DNA of 36,819 nt from JBIQLO01 sp044464175 (GTDB taxonomy: Bacteria; Planctomycetota; Phycisphaerae; Tepidisphaerales; Tepidisphaeraceae): the NCBI GenBank assembly GCA_044464175.1, contig JBIQLO010000006.1:1-36819 (forward strand). Direction: 5' to 3'. Positions 23,864 through 31,607 of this stretch are shown here, one piece after another. The number at the start of each line of letters is the position of its first letter. Position 1 is the first letter of the stretch. The notes under the pieces are model-generated. The model ran no database searches, had not been told where the DNA came from, and saw nothing but the letters and a program-made list of their open reading frames with translations. The translations under genes were made by a program, and so were the position numbers.

Positions 23864-23903
23864 GCCGACCGCTGCCGACGCCATCAAATAACGGAGTATT
23901 GTT

Positions 23904-24860
23904 ATGGCCAAGGTCCGCAAAGCTGTCATCACCGCCGCCGGACGCGGCACGCGCCAGTATCCCGCCTCCACCGCCGTCCAGAAGGAGATGTTCCCCCTGG
24001 TGGACCGCGACGGGCTGACCAAGCCGGTCATCCAGATCATCGGCGAGGAGGCGATCGACTCGGGCATCGAGGAAATCTGCATCATCACCCAGCCGGGCGA
24101 GGCCTCCCTCTACCGCGACTACTTCCACCGACTCAACGACGACATGGTCAAATCCTTCCGCGGCAAGGACTGGGCCATCCTCGAAAGCGAAAAGCTGGGC
24201 GCCTTCGGCGAACGCCTCCACTTCGCCGAGCAGAAGACCCCCGAGGGGTTTGGCCACGCCGTCTATCAGGCCAAACAATTCGTCGGCGATGAGCCGTTCC
24301 TGCTCATGCTGGGCGACCACGTCTACATTTCCGATGTGAAGGACCGCTGCGCCCGCCAGATCGTCAAGGTCTATGAGCAGTACATGCTGGATGTGGTGAC
24401 GGCCGTCCAGCCGACGCTGGAAAAGCTCCTGCACCTGTTCGGCGTCATCAAGGGCGAGCCCATCGACCCGGCCCAGGGCATTTACAAGGCGGAGCTGATC
24501 GTGGAAAAGCCGGCTGTCGAACTGGCCCGCGAGAAGCTGGCCACGCCGGGGTTGCCCGCCGGCAACTACCTGGCCCACTTCGGCATGCATGTCTTTTCCC
24601 CGCAAATCTTCGACTCGCTGGAATACCTGATCAAAAACAACCTGCGCGAAAAAGGGGAAATCCAGCTCACCGCCGCCCAGGAGCACCTGCGCCAAAATTG
24701 CGAAAAATACTGGTGCGTCGTCGCCCAGGGGCAGCGCTACGACACCGGCATCCCCTACGGCCTGATGGAAACCCAGCTCGCCCTGGCCCTCAACGGCGTC
24801 CACCGCACCGACATCTGCGAAGCCATCGCCCGCATCCTGGCGATGCAGGTCAAGTCGTAA
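23904..24860 (+). CDS. galU: UTP--glucose-1-phosphate uridylyltransferase (GalU-like)
   Basis: 318 residues. The N-terminal nucleotide-binding loop A-A-G-R-G-T-R with P-A-S-T-A and 'QKEMFPLVDRDGLTKPVIQ' (Lys27 of Q-K-E-M) is typical of bacterial UDP-glucose pyrophosphorylases. 'FLLMLGDHVY' holds the metal-binding Asp, and 'GIPYGLMETQLALALNG' closes the domain. It makes UDP-glucose from UTP and glucose-1-phosphate for glycans, glycogen-like polymers or envelope sugars. GGAG lies seven bases before the ATG. Other sugar nucleotidyltransferase specificities cannot be excluded. A classic terminator follows about 65 bases after the stop. Confidence 0.83.
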   Translation: MAKVRKAVITAAGRGTRQYPASTAVQKEMFPLVDRDGLTKPVIQIIGEEAIDSGIEEICIITQPGEASLYRDYFHRLNDDMVKSFRGKDWAILESEKLGAFGERLHFAEQKTPEGFGHAVYQAKQFVGDEPFLLMLGDHVYISDVKDRCARQIVKVYEQYMLDVVTAVQPTLEKLLHLFGVIKGEPIDPAQGIYKAELIVEKPAVELAREKLATPGLPAGNYLAHFGMHVFSPQIFDSLEYLIKNNLREKGEIQLTAAQEHLRQNCEKYWCVVAQGQRYDTGIPYGLMETQLALALNGVHRTDICEAIARILAMQVKS

Positions 24861-24887
24861 TCCAAATCCCGGCCTCCAGCGGCGTCG

Positions 24888-24905
24888 GGTGCAATTCATT
24901 GCACC
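24888..24905. repeat. 8-bp palindrome GGTGCAAT/ATTGCACC
   Basis: A perfect inverted repeat with a two-base TC spacer, 28 bases after the galU-like stop. It lies just before the T-tract terminator and may be part of the transcript end or an operator-like site. Confidence 0.5.
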
Positions 24906-24923
24906 TCAACGGACAATCCAAAT

Positions 24924-24953
24924 CTTTCATCAATTGATGGAAGGCTTTTTTTT
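24924..24953 (+). terminator. Rho-independent terminator of the galU-like gene
   Basis: CTTTCATC (24924-24931), AATT loop, GATGGAAG (24936-24943) form an 8-bp stem with one T-G pair, followed by GC and a run of eight T residues (24946-24953). This is the clearest intrinsic terminator in the window. Confidence 0.8.
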
Positions 24954-25139
24954 CCTGACGCGAATGGTCATTCCGACCCTACTGGTGAGGAATCCGGCCT
25001 GTGCGTCAAGGTCATTTCATTTGCTCCATGCGTTGCCAGGGAGGAGGCCTCCCTCCGAGCCAGTGGCCACCCGTGCCCCGGGTGGGTGAGGGAGCAAAAT
25101 CTCCCGACCGCCCGCGCCAAACATTTTCCTGGAGCTTAC

Positions 25140-25167
25140 TTGACAAATACCAAACAAATGCTATACT
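25140..25167 (+). promoter_or_regulatory. Near-consensus sigma-70 promoter with no gene obviously downstream
   Basis: TTGACA (25140-25145), 16-base AT-rich spacer, TATACT (25162-25167). It points toward the 3' end of the site-2 protease gene (opposite strand, ending at 25357). The 496-base spacer 24861-25356 has no convincing gene: downstream is an A/C-rich, repeat-bearing stretch. Confidence 0.6.
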
Positions 25168-25207
25168 GCCTCATGCTCCATACCACCCTCCAATTATGCT
25201 TCACCCT

Positions 25208-25237
25208 CCCGAACCCCGAACCCCGAACCCCGAACCC
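25208..25237. repeat. CCCGAAC heptamer repeat (four units)
   Basis: Four consecutive exact copies of CCCGAAC (25208-25235), followed by a Pro/Asn-coding, A/C-rich run. A slippage-type microsatellite, lying downstream of the promoter at 25140. Confidence 0.8.
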
Positions 25238-25356
25238 TCCGTCCTACCAACGAACCCAAACGAACCAAACCCAAATCCCCGCTGGCGCTTCAAAATCGGC
25301 GATATTCCCCCCCAAACCCAAGAGGCGTATTTCCCAACGAACCCATCCGGATCCCC

Positions 25357-26517
25357 CTACACCACCGGCCGCTCCTCCCCTGTCGCTGGCAGCGCATCGC
25401 CTTGGCCCATCTCCAGCATCGCCCCGCGGAGCTGGATGGCCCGCATCAGGTCTGTTTTGGTCAGGATACCGGCAATGCCCCCCTCCTCATCGGTCACCAC
25501 CAGCCGCCCGAACCCATCCGCGCTCATCTGGTGGAAGGCGTCCAGCGCGCTGGCCCGCCGCCCGATGGTGCGCGGCGTGCGGTTCATGATCTGGGACACC
25601 GGCGTGGCCGGTTCGGCGTGCTGGAGATTGGGCAGGCTGATGACGCCCACCAGCCGCTGCTGGCCGTCCACCACCGGAAACCCCAGGTGGTGGTCCCGCA
25701 GCATCCGCGCCTGCAACTCCGCCACCGTCAGGTCCGGCGGCACGGTCTTGGCCGGCGTGGTCATCAGATCGGCCACCCCCACCCCGCGCAGCAGCTCCAG
25801 AACCAGGTCGTTTCGCGCTTCGGCTTCCACGGCCAGATAGACAAAAAAGGCCACCGCCACGAGAAAGAAGTCAACAATGAGCAATCCGAACAGCCCCAGA
25901 AAAATCGCCAGCACGCGGCTGATGCCCGTGGCAATCTGCGTCGCCCGCAGGCGGGGCATTTTGATTGCCAGCAGCGACCGCAGCACCCGCCCTCCATCCA
26001 GCGGCAGGGCCGGAATCATGTTGAATCCCGCGATGATCCAGTTGAGAAAGGCCAGGTATTCAAAGATGAACCACGTCCCGGGCAGCCCCGGCCGGGTAGC
26101 CGAGGCGCCGAACCAGCAGAAGACGCCGATCGCCATGCTCACCAGCGGCCCGATGATCGCGACCACCGCCTCGGCCCCGCGCCGGCGGGGAATCTGGTCG
26201 AGTTGCGCCACGCCCCCCAGCAACCAGAGCGTGATGTTTTTGGTGCGCACCCCGTAACCGCGCGCCACCATGGCATGGCCCAGTTCATGAATCAGCACGC
26301 TGACAAAGAGCCCGATCGCCGCGATCAGCCCCAGCAGCCATGGCCAGTACCCCTCCCCCAGCCGCCAGGCATCGGGAATGCCGAAGCGATAGGCCATTTC
26401 CTCCACGTGCCGCCCGATCAGCCATGCCAGAAGCGGCAGGACAATCAAAAAGGTCCAATCGAGCAGGACCGGAATGCCCAGAAGCGTAAACGGAAGCCGC
26501 AACGCGTGTCGGAACAT
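25357..26517 (-). CDS. Site-2 protease family zinc metalloprotease with C-terminal CBS domains (M50)
   Basis: 386 residues from the ATG at 26517. Membrane helices surround the zinc motif H-E-L-G-H (77-81) and the second site P-A-L-P-L-D-G-G (169-176), with Asp175-type ligand; this defines M50 intramembrane proteases. After about residue 245 come two CBS repeats (about 250-300 and 305-362) with D-L-M-T-T-P-A and I-M-N-R-T-P-R, which may bind adenine nucleotides. Such proteins cut membrane-bound regulators or signal peptides. The substrate is not indicated. The gene has no nearby anti-sigma factor. Confidence 0.9.
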   Translation of the reverse strand: MFRHALRLPFTLLGIPVLLDWTFLIVLPLLAWLIGRHVEEMAYRFGIPDAWRLGEGYWPWLLGLIAAIGLFVSVLIHELGHAMVARGYGVRTKNITLWLLGGVAQLDQIPRRRGAEAVVAIIGPLVSMAIGVFCWFGASATRPGLPGTWFIFEYLAFLNWIIAGFNMIPALPLDGGRVLRSLLAIKMPRLRATQIATGISRVLAIFLGLFGLLIVDFFLVAVAFFVYLAVEAEARNDLVLELLRGVGVADLMTTPAKTVPPDLTVAELQARMLRDHHLGFPVVDGQQRLVGVISLPNLQHAEPATPVSQIMNRTPRTIGRRASALDAFHQMSADGFGRLVVTDEEGGIAGILTKTDLMRAIQLRGAMLEMGQGDALPATGEERPVV

Positions 26518-26620
26518 AGCTTGATTGTAAAGGCCGAACGTGGATTGGATGAATGGACAAAAGAGGCCGCTGGTCCCGGCCCGCTTGCATGATCGTGCAC
26601 AATGGGGAACATTTGCCGCA

Positions 26621-27142
26621 ATGAGTTTGCTGGCGGCGAGCCTGTTCGATGATCCGATGACCAAGTGGACGGCCATGTGCGCGGCCGTGCTGACGATCGT
26701 CTACGTCATCTACCGTTCCGGCTTTCGCAAGAAGGACCCGCTGGGCGAGGGACCGCCGCCCAGCACACTGGCCCAGCAGCGCGCCGTGGAGCGCGAGATG
26801 TCCAACGTGCTGGTGGAGCTGTCGGAAATGGCCCGGCAGATCACGGCCCAACTGGACACACGGGCGGCGAAGCTGGAGGCGCTGATTCAGGAGGCGGATC
26901 AGAAGATTGCCCGCCTGGAGCAGGGCAGCAGCGGGGGCGGCGCGCCCGTGGTGGAGGACATTCCCCCGCCCGCGCCGGATTCACGCTATCAGATGATTTA
27001 CGACTTGGCCGATCAGGGGCTCAGCCCACCCGATATTGCCGCTCGGCTGGAGCAGCCGCGGGGAGAAATTGAGTTGATTCTTGCGCTGCGGGCGCGGGTC
27101 GGGGGAAATCCGGCTGGTTCGGAGCGGGGGCAAAGGGGCTGA
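26621..27142 (+). CDS. Membrane-anchored coiled-coil protein with C-terminal DUF6115-like helix-turn-helix
   Basis: 173 residues from the ATG at 26621, about 100 bases from the divergent protease start. One membrane helix (about 15-33, W-T-A-M-C-A-A-V-L-T-I-V-Y-V-I) is followed by K-K-D-P-L-G-E-G-P-P-P, a coiled coil (about 45-105, Glu/Leu/Gln heptads) and a Pro/Gly linker. A C-terminal helix pair, 'YQMIYDLADQGLSPPDIAAR' followed by L-E-Q-P-R-G-E-I-E-L-I-L, resembles the DUF6115/DUF2802 tail of bacterial membrane proteins. The last 122 bases overlap, in antisense, the end of the glycosyltransferase gene. Function unknown. Confidence 0.75.
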   Translation: MSLLAASLFDDPMTKWTAMCAAVLTIVYVIYRSGFRKKDPLGEGPPPSTLAQQRAVEREMSNVLVELSEMARQITAQLDTRAAKLEALIQEADQKIARLEQGSSGGGAPVVEDIPPPAPDSRYQMIYDLADQGLSPPDIAARLEQPRGEIELILALRARVGGNPAGSERGQRG

Positions 27143-28004
27143 TCAAGGCCTGGCGGAAGAAGCCGGCCGCATTGGCCAGCTGCCACAGGCACATCATCGT
27201 CACCATGGCGGCGGCGCGTCCCCCCTGGGCCGAGGCGCGTCTAAAGCAGTGGGCATAGAAGCTCCCCTTGACCTCAAAGTGCCCGGTGCCGCGCTGATTG
27301 CGGGCCCGGTGAAAGCGCCAGGCGCCGCGTCCGTAGGCGTAGTGCTGGCGGAGGAAATTCCACAGCCCCATTTCATGGGCGTGGTGCATGGTGGCCTCGG
27401 GCACATAAGTGAGCCGCCCGCCGGCGGCCCGCCAGCGGTCGCAGAAATCCCGGTCCTCGGAGGTGCGGAACCGAACATCGAAGCCGCCCAGACGCTTATA
27501 CCGCTCGGCCGACATGGCCATGTTGTTGGAGGCAAAGAAGCGGTAGGAATCGGTGTCGGAGTGGAAATGCTCGTACACAACGTCGAGGATAAGCTGGCTG
27601 GCGCTGGCGTAGAGGTTCTGTTTCAGGGCATTGACGGTCCGCCCGCCGAGCAGTTGATCCGCATCGCGGTTGAGCTGATCGGCAAAAGCGCTGAGCCACT
27701 GGGGGCAAACCGCGCAATCGTCATCGGTGAACGCGAGGAACCGGCCGCGGGCGCGGTCCGCGCCTCGGTTGCGGGCGGCGGCGGGGCCGGCGTTGTTCTG
27801 GCGGATCAGGCGGACGTTCATCCGGGCCCGATGAGGATCAACCACCTCGTGCAGAGAGATGGGACTGCCGTCATCCACGACGATCACCTCATATTGATCG
27901 CGAGGAAATTGCAGACGGCCGAGCGCAAAAAGACATTGGTCCAGTTGCCGGGGTCGCGCGTGGGTTGGAATGATCACCGTAAATGCAGGATTTCTGTCGT
28001 TCAT
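27021..28004 (-). CDS. GT2 family glycosyltransferase
   Basis: 327 residues from the ATG at 28004. GT-A landmarks: 'FTVIIPTHARPRQLDQCL', V-I-V-V-D-D-G-S, the nucleotide-sugar D-D-D-C motif in 'FLAFTDDDCAVCPQWL', and the acceptor-side E-D-R-D-F-C-D-R-W. The family transfers sugars from nucleotide donors to lipid or polymer acceptors. The chain ends in a Pro/Ala-rich tail, the part that overlaps the convergent gene. No membrane helix is obvious. It is on the same strand as the downstream-numbered MocA-GT-GT gene, 273 bases apart; both may act on the same envelope glycan. Confidence 0.88.
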   Translation of the reverse strand: MNDRNPAFTVIIPTHARPRQLDQCLFALGRLQFPRDQYEVIVVDDGSPISLHEVVDPHRARMNVRLIRQNNAGPAAARNRGADRARGRFLAFTDDDCAVCPQWLSAFADQLNRDADQLLGGRTVNALKQNLYASASQLILDVVYEHFHSDTDSYRFFASNNMAMSAERYKRLGGFDVRFRTSEDRDFCDRWRAAGGRLTYVPEATMHHAHEMGLWNFLRQHYAYGRGAWRFHRARNQRGTGHFEVKGSFYAHCFRRASAQGGRAAAMVTMMCLWQLANAAGFFRQALISPFAPAPNQPDFPRPAPAAQESTQFLPAAAPAERQYRVG

Positions 28005-28277
28005 GGCTGTCGATCCATCGGCCCCTGGGAACACCCCTTCTAAGCGGCATACCAAGCGAGTGTACAAGCAAAACTCGAGCCATCCCTGGCAAGGGTCAAC
28101 ATTGCGAGTCCGGCGGACACCAAGGCCGTTCCGGCCTCAAGCGCCATGCACCCGCCTGAACCATCGTCGCATCATTCTAAAAGGGCAAGGAGGAATAGCA
28201 AACCCGTAATCCGGCTCAGGTGAATATCGGCCCGCCCAGGGCCCTTTCGTAACGGAGCCGGTTCAGATGAACGCTTT
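28005..28277. other. 273-base spacer between two glycosyltransferase genes
   Basis: No gene is supported. It contains an orphan AAGGAGG (28188-28194) with no start codon behind it on the plus strand, and no clear terminator or promoter. Confidence 0.5.
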
Positions 28278-31200
28278 TCAGCCTGGTTCGAGCGCCAGTT
28301 CCTCCGGAGCGTCCAGCGCCTCGGCCGCTTGATCCACCGGGGCCAGATGACGCCGGCGGTAGAGTTCATAATCCCCATAGTGGCGTTCGGCGTCGCCAAC
28401 CCCGGCGATATAGCCGAAAGCCTCGCCGGCGGCATGGCACAGAAGCTGGCCCGTCAGCAGCGGCAAAAGGCGGGGCAGCAGTTTGTCCTGCCGCCCAATG
28501 CGCTGAATCGTCGCGATTTCACGACGGAGGCGCAGGATCGGAATCAGCGGCGCGCCGCCGATGTAAATCAGCCGGCGGCGCCAGGACCAGCGTCCATTGG
28601 CGGCCCGAAGCGCGCCATAGACACGCCCGCCGTGGAACGCCTGAAGAAACAGGGAGCGGGCGCGCGAGATGTTCACATGGCACACCCGCGCGGCGGACTG
28701 CAGATAAACCTGGTGCCCGTTGGCGCGCAGGTCTTCAAAGAGCGTTCCCTCCACACTGAGAAACGCTTCCATCCGGTCGCCATAGGCCAGCAGCCGGTCG
28801 CGCTTGTAGGAGGTATTGTGCCAGGCGGTTTGATCGATGGGCCCGGCCTCCAGCGGCTCGCACCAGCGCCCGAAGCAGGGGATGTAGTTGGCCCAACTTC
28901 GCAGCGTGGCCGGATTGGCGTTGAGGACCACCGGCCCGACGGCGGCCCAGGGACCGCGATGGGCCTCGATGAGTGCGGCGGCCCACTGCGGCTCGGGATA
29001 GCAATGGTCCTCGCCGAAGGCGACGATCGGCGCAGCAGCGCACCTCACGGCGGCCACTTTTCCGCGCGTGGAGGTCTGCATCGGGCCGACTTCCACCACC
29101 CGCACCGCACGAAAGCCGTGCAGTTGGGACAGGTCCGGTTGCAGTTGCGCCAGGGAGGGAGCGATGATGAGCAGTTCAAGCTGGTCCAGGGCGGTCTGCG
29201 CCCGCAGATGGCGAATCGTTTTGCCCAGGGTGGCGAAGGTGTCGGGGGTCGCCAGAATGACGGACATGGCCGGCGGCGGGGCATCGGGCGCTGCGCTGCA
29301 GGGCAGAACGTGGATCAGCGGTTGGGCCGGTGCGCCGGGGGCATCTTCTAAAGACGTCTGTTTGTCGTCGGGGCCGACAAAACGCCAGCGGTGGAACTCG
29401 TAGGTGGAGAGTGTTTCAACCGACCGGCCTGCGCCGCGAAGATAGCCGGCCATCTGACCCAGCCCATCCATCACCAATCCGGCCGCCACGACCGGCAGGA
29501 GCCGGAGCATCGCCGGCGCGGAGCGGGGGCGCGAATGGCGGAGGATGCGCTGCAGGCGTACCAGCGGAATGAGCGGCGAACCCAGGGCGAAGGCCAATCG
29601 GCGAGGCCATCGCCAGCCCATCACGCGGCTGGAGGCAAAGGAGCGCCCCGCGTGATACTGCACCTTGAGCCAGACCTCCAGCTGCCCGAAGTTTGTGTGG
29701 GAGAGGCGCGCTTTGGGTTCCAGATAGAGACGATGCCCCTGGGCGCGCAGGTCCCAGTGGAGCACGGTTTCGGCCTGGAGCATGGCTTCCAGGTGTTCCC
29801 CGTATTGCAGAAGCACATCCCGGCGATAGCTGCTGTTGTGGCCGGGAAGAAATTCAACGCAGCGGCCGGACTGGGGCTCAAGCCAGGGGCCGTAGCCGAT
29901 GAGCAGGTCGCCCCAACTGGTGAGGGTGCGTGGATTGGCATTGGCGACCACCGGTCCGACGGCGGCATAGGCCGACTCCTGGTGGCGGGCCAGGAGCGCT
30001 TCGGCCCAGCCGGGGTGCGGGAAGGCGTGATCCTCCGCCAAAGCAACCACCGGAGCGGCTGCCTGCCCAATCGCCAGGGCGTTGGCATGGGCGTGGGAGA
30101 AAGATCGGTCGGGGCCGGTTTCGAGCACCTGCCAGCGGGCGAAGGGTTGAAGCTCCGCCTCGATGGGGTGGACCTTCTGGGCGTCGGGCGCGACGATGAG
30201 CAGTTCGATGCGGGAGGCGACGGTCTGGCGGGCCAGGGCGGCGACGGTTCGGCGCAGCCCGGCGTAGGTGTCGGGGGTGCTGAGAATGACCGAGAGGTGG
30301 GGCCGCTCGGAGGCAGTGTCAATCACAATGGGGCGGGCGGTCTGGCGCACCGGCTGGGCCATGGGAACAGATTCAAACTGCCCGCTGGTCATCGAGCGTT
30401 CGGCGGCCTCAATGACATGGGCGACATACAGGCCATCGAGCAGATTTGCACCCTGAAAGGGGTGGCCGCGCACGGCGGCGATGAATGCGGCCAACGCCGG
30501 GGCGAACGAGGGCTCGCGGGCGGGGCTGCGGCGGCGGTTCAGGGTGTATGTCGCGCCACGCAGCGGAGCGGTCCAGTGATCCAAGCGGGTTTTGATGGAA
30601 AATTCGCCGCCGGCGGGGGTGAACTGCAGGGCGGCGGAGCGGTACCGGTCCAACCGGAGGCTTCCCCCGGAGCCGTACACTTCCCAGCGGTCCTCATCCA
30701 CGGCCGAGAGGCTGAAGAGGGATTGAACTTCCAGGCCGCCCGCCAGACGCAGATTAAGAGTGGCGGTGTCGGATTCGGTGGCAAGGGAGCGGATGGAGGC
30801 CATCGCCGACTCGATGGGGCGGTCCAACAGCCACGACAGCAGATCGATGTGATGGCATGCCAACTCCATCAGGGCGCCCCCACCCTCGGCCCGGCGGGAT
30901 CGCCAGGGAACCAGAGGACGGGTGGGCGTGCAGAAGGTCGTGCGGACGGCCAGCGGCGGACCGATCCGCCCATCGGCCAGGGCATCACGCATGGCCCGGT
31001 GGAGGGGGTGAAACCTCTGGTTGAATCCCATCATTCCGATCAGACCACTTTCTTTCCAGGCTTCCATCAGAGGGGCGGCCTGGGCGGCATCGATGGCCAG
31101 CGGCTTTTCAAGGTAAAAATGCTTCTTTTGCCGGATGGCCTCCAGCGCGGCCGGGACATGAAAGCGGGTGGGCAGCGCGATAATAACGGCTTCAACCTCT

Positions 31201-31397
31201 GGATTGACCAGAAGCTGGGCGAAATCTTCGTAAATTGAGGCGTGGGGAAAGCGGCGGCGGGCCAGTGAATGGGAGGCGGGGTCGGCATCAGCGATGGCGA
31301 CGACGCGGGCATCGGGAAGCTGTTCCAGGATGGGCGCATGGACTTGCTGGGCCAGTCCGCCAAAACCGATCAGGCCGATTCGTGTGGTATCCATCAT
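28278..31397 (-). CDS. Trimodular fusion: Gfo/Idh/MocA oxidoreductase followed by two GT2-like glycosyltransferase modules
   Basis: 1039 residues from the ATG at 31397 (GGGGAAGAAAG upstream; a second ATG follows directly). Residues 1-345 are Gfo/Idh/MocA: I-G-L-I-G-F-G-G-L-A-Q-Q for NAD(P), catalytic E-K-P-L (Lys98) and 'GGGALMELACHHIDLL' (His182/His183). Residues 367-666 and 709-1016 are paralogous GT-A-like modules. Each has V-I-L-[SA]-T-P-D-T-[YF] at the start, V-G-P-V-V-x-N-A-N-P, H-N-[ST]-S-Y-[RK]-R-D and 'EDLRA'/'WDLRA' plus G-H. In both, the place of the usual D-x-D reads E-D-H ('ALAEDHAF', 'AFGEDHCY'). Probable role: making or handing on an unusual sugar and transferring it. Substrates unknown. 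Confidence 0.85.
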   Translation of the reverse strand: MMDTTRIGLIGFGGLAQQVHAPILEQLPDARVVAIADADPASHSLARRRFPHASIYEDFAQLLVNPEVEAVIIALPTRFHVPAALEAIRQKKHFYLEKPLAIDAAQAAPLMEAWKESGLIGMMGFNQRFHPLHRAMRDALADGRIGPPLAVRTTFCTPTRPLVPWRSRRAEGGGALMELACHHIDLLSWLLDRPIESAMASIRSLATESDTATLNLRLAGGLEVQSLFSLSAVDEDRWEVYGSGGSLRLDRYRSAALQFTPAGGEFSIKTRLDHWTAPLRGATYTLNRRRSPAREPSFAPALAAFIAAVRGHPFQGANLLDGLYVAHVIEAAERSMTSGQFESVPMAQPVRQTARPIVIDTASERPHLSVILSTPDTYAGLRRTVAALARQTVASRIELLIVAPDAQKVHPIEAELQPFARWQVLETGPDRSFSHAHANALAIGQAAAPVVALAEDHAFPHPGWAEALLARHQESAYAAVGPVVANANPRTLTSWGDLLIGYGPWLEPQSGRCVEFLPGHNSSYRRDVLLQYGEHLEAMLQAETVLHWDLRAQGHRLYLEPKARLSHTNFGQLEVWLKVQYHAGRSFASSRVMGWRWPRRLAFALGSPLIPLVRLQRILRHSRPRSAPAMLRLLPVVAAGLVMDGLGQMAGYLRGAGRSVETLSTYEFHRWRFVGPDDKQTSLEDAPGAPAQPLIHVLPCSAAPDAPPPAMSVILATPDTFATLGKTIRHLRAQTALDQLELLIIAPSLAQLQPDLSQLHGFRAVRVVEVGPMQTSTRGKVAAVRCAAAPIVAFGEDHCYPEPQWAAALIEAHRGPWAAVGPVVLNANPATLRSWANYIPCFGRWCEPLEAGPIDQTAWHNTSYKRDRLLAYGDRMEAFLSVEGTLFEDLRANGHQVYLQSAARVCHVNISRARSLFLQAFHGGRVYGALRAANGRWSWRRRLIYIGGAPLIPILRLRREIATIQRIGRQDKLLPRLLPLLTGQLLCHAAGEAFGYIAGVGDAERHYGDYELYRRRHLAPVDQAAEALDAPEELALEPG

Positions 31398-31607
31398 GAC
31401 GCTTTCTTCCCCTTCTTTATCGGCCCGGCCGCGGCGGGGCTGCAGCGATCTTACCGGTTTTTGGCTCTCAAATCCCGCTTGCACCTGGTGTGTGGCAGCT
31501 GCTGACGCCACCCCTGCGGCAGACCGTTGGAGCCATAGGCTTTGGAAGGGGAACGGGTTGGGATGCTGGCCGCCTGTTGTTTGCAAGGGCCGGGGCGGGT
31601 ACAAACG

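Noticed and set aside
25208..25237. CCCGAAC repeats as a CRISPR-like array
   Set aside because: Units are contiguous seven-base copies without spacers; a microsatellite.
25001..25840. Plus-strand frame with a Pro/Asn-rich stretch (N-P-N-E-P-N-P-N-P-R-W-R-F-K-I-G-D-I)
   Set aside because: Most of it is antisense to the CBS part of the site-2 protease and the rest is low complexity; kept only as a possibility under the orphan promoter finding.
28188..28194. Strong AAGGAGG on the plus strand
   Set aside because: No start codon or open frame follows within a normal distance.
29391..31238. A 615-codon plus-strand open frame
   Set aside because: Antisense to the MocA-GT-GT gene, Gly/Gln/Arg-rich and without domain features; explained by GC-rich codon bias.
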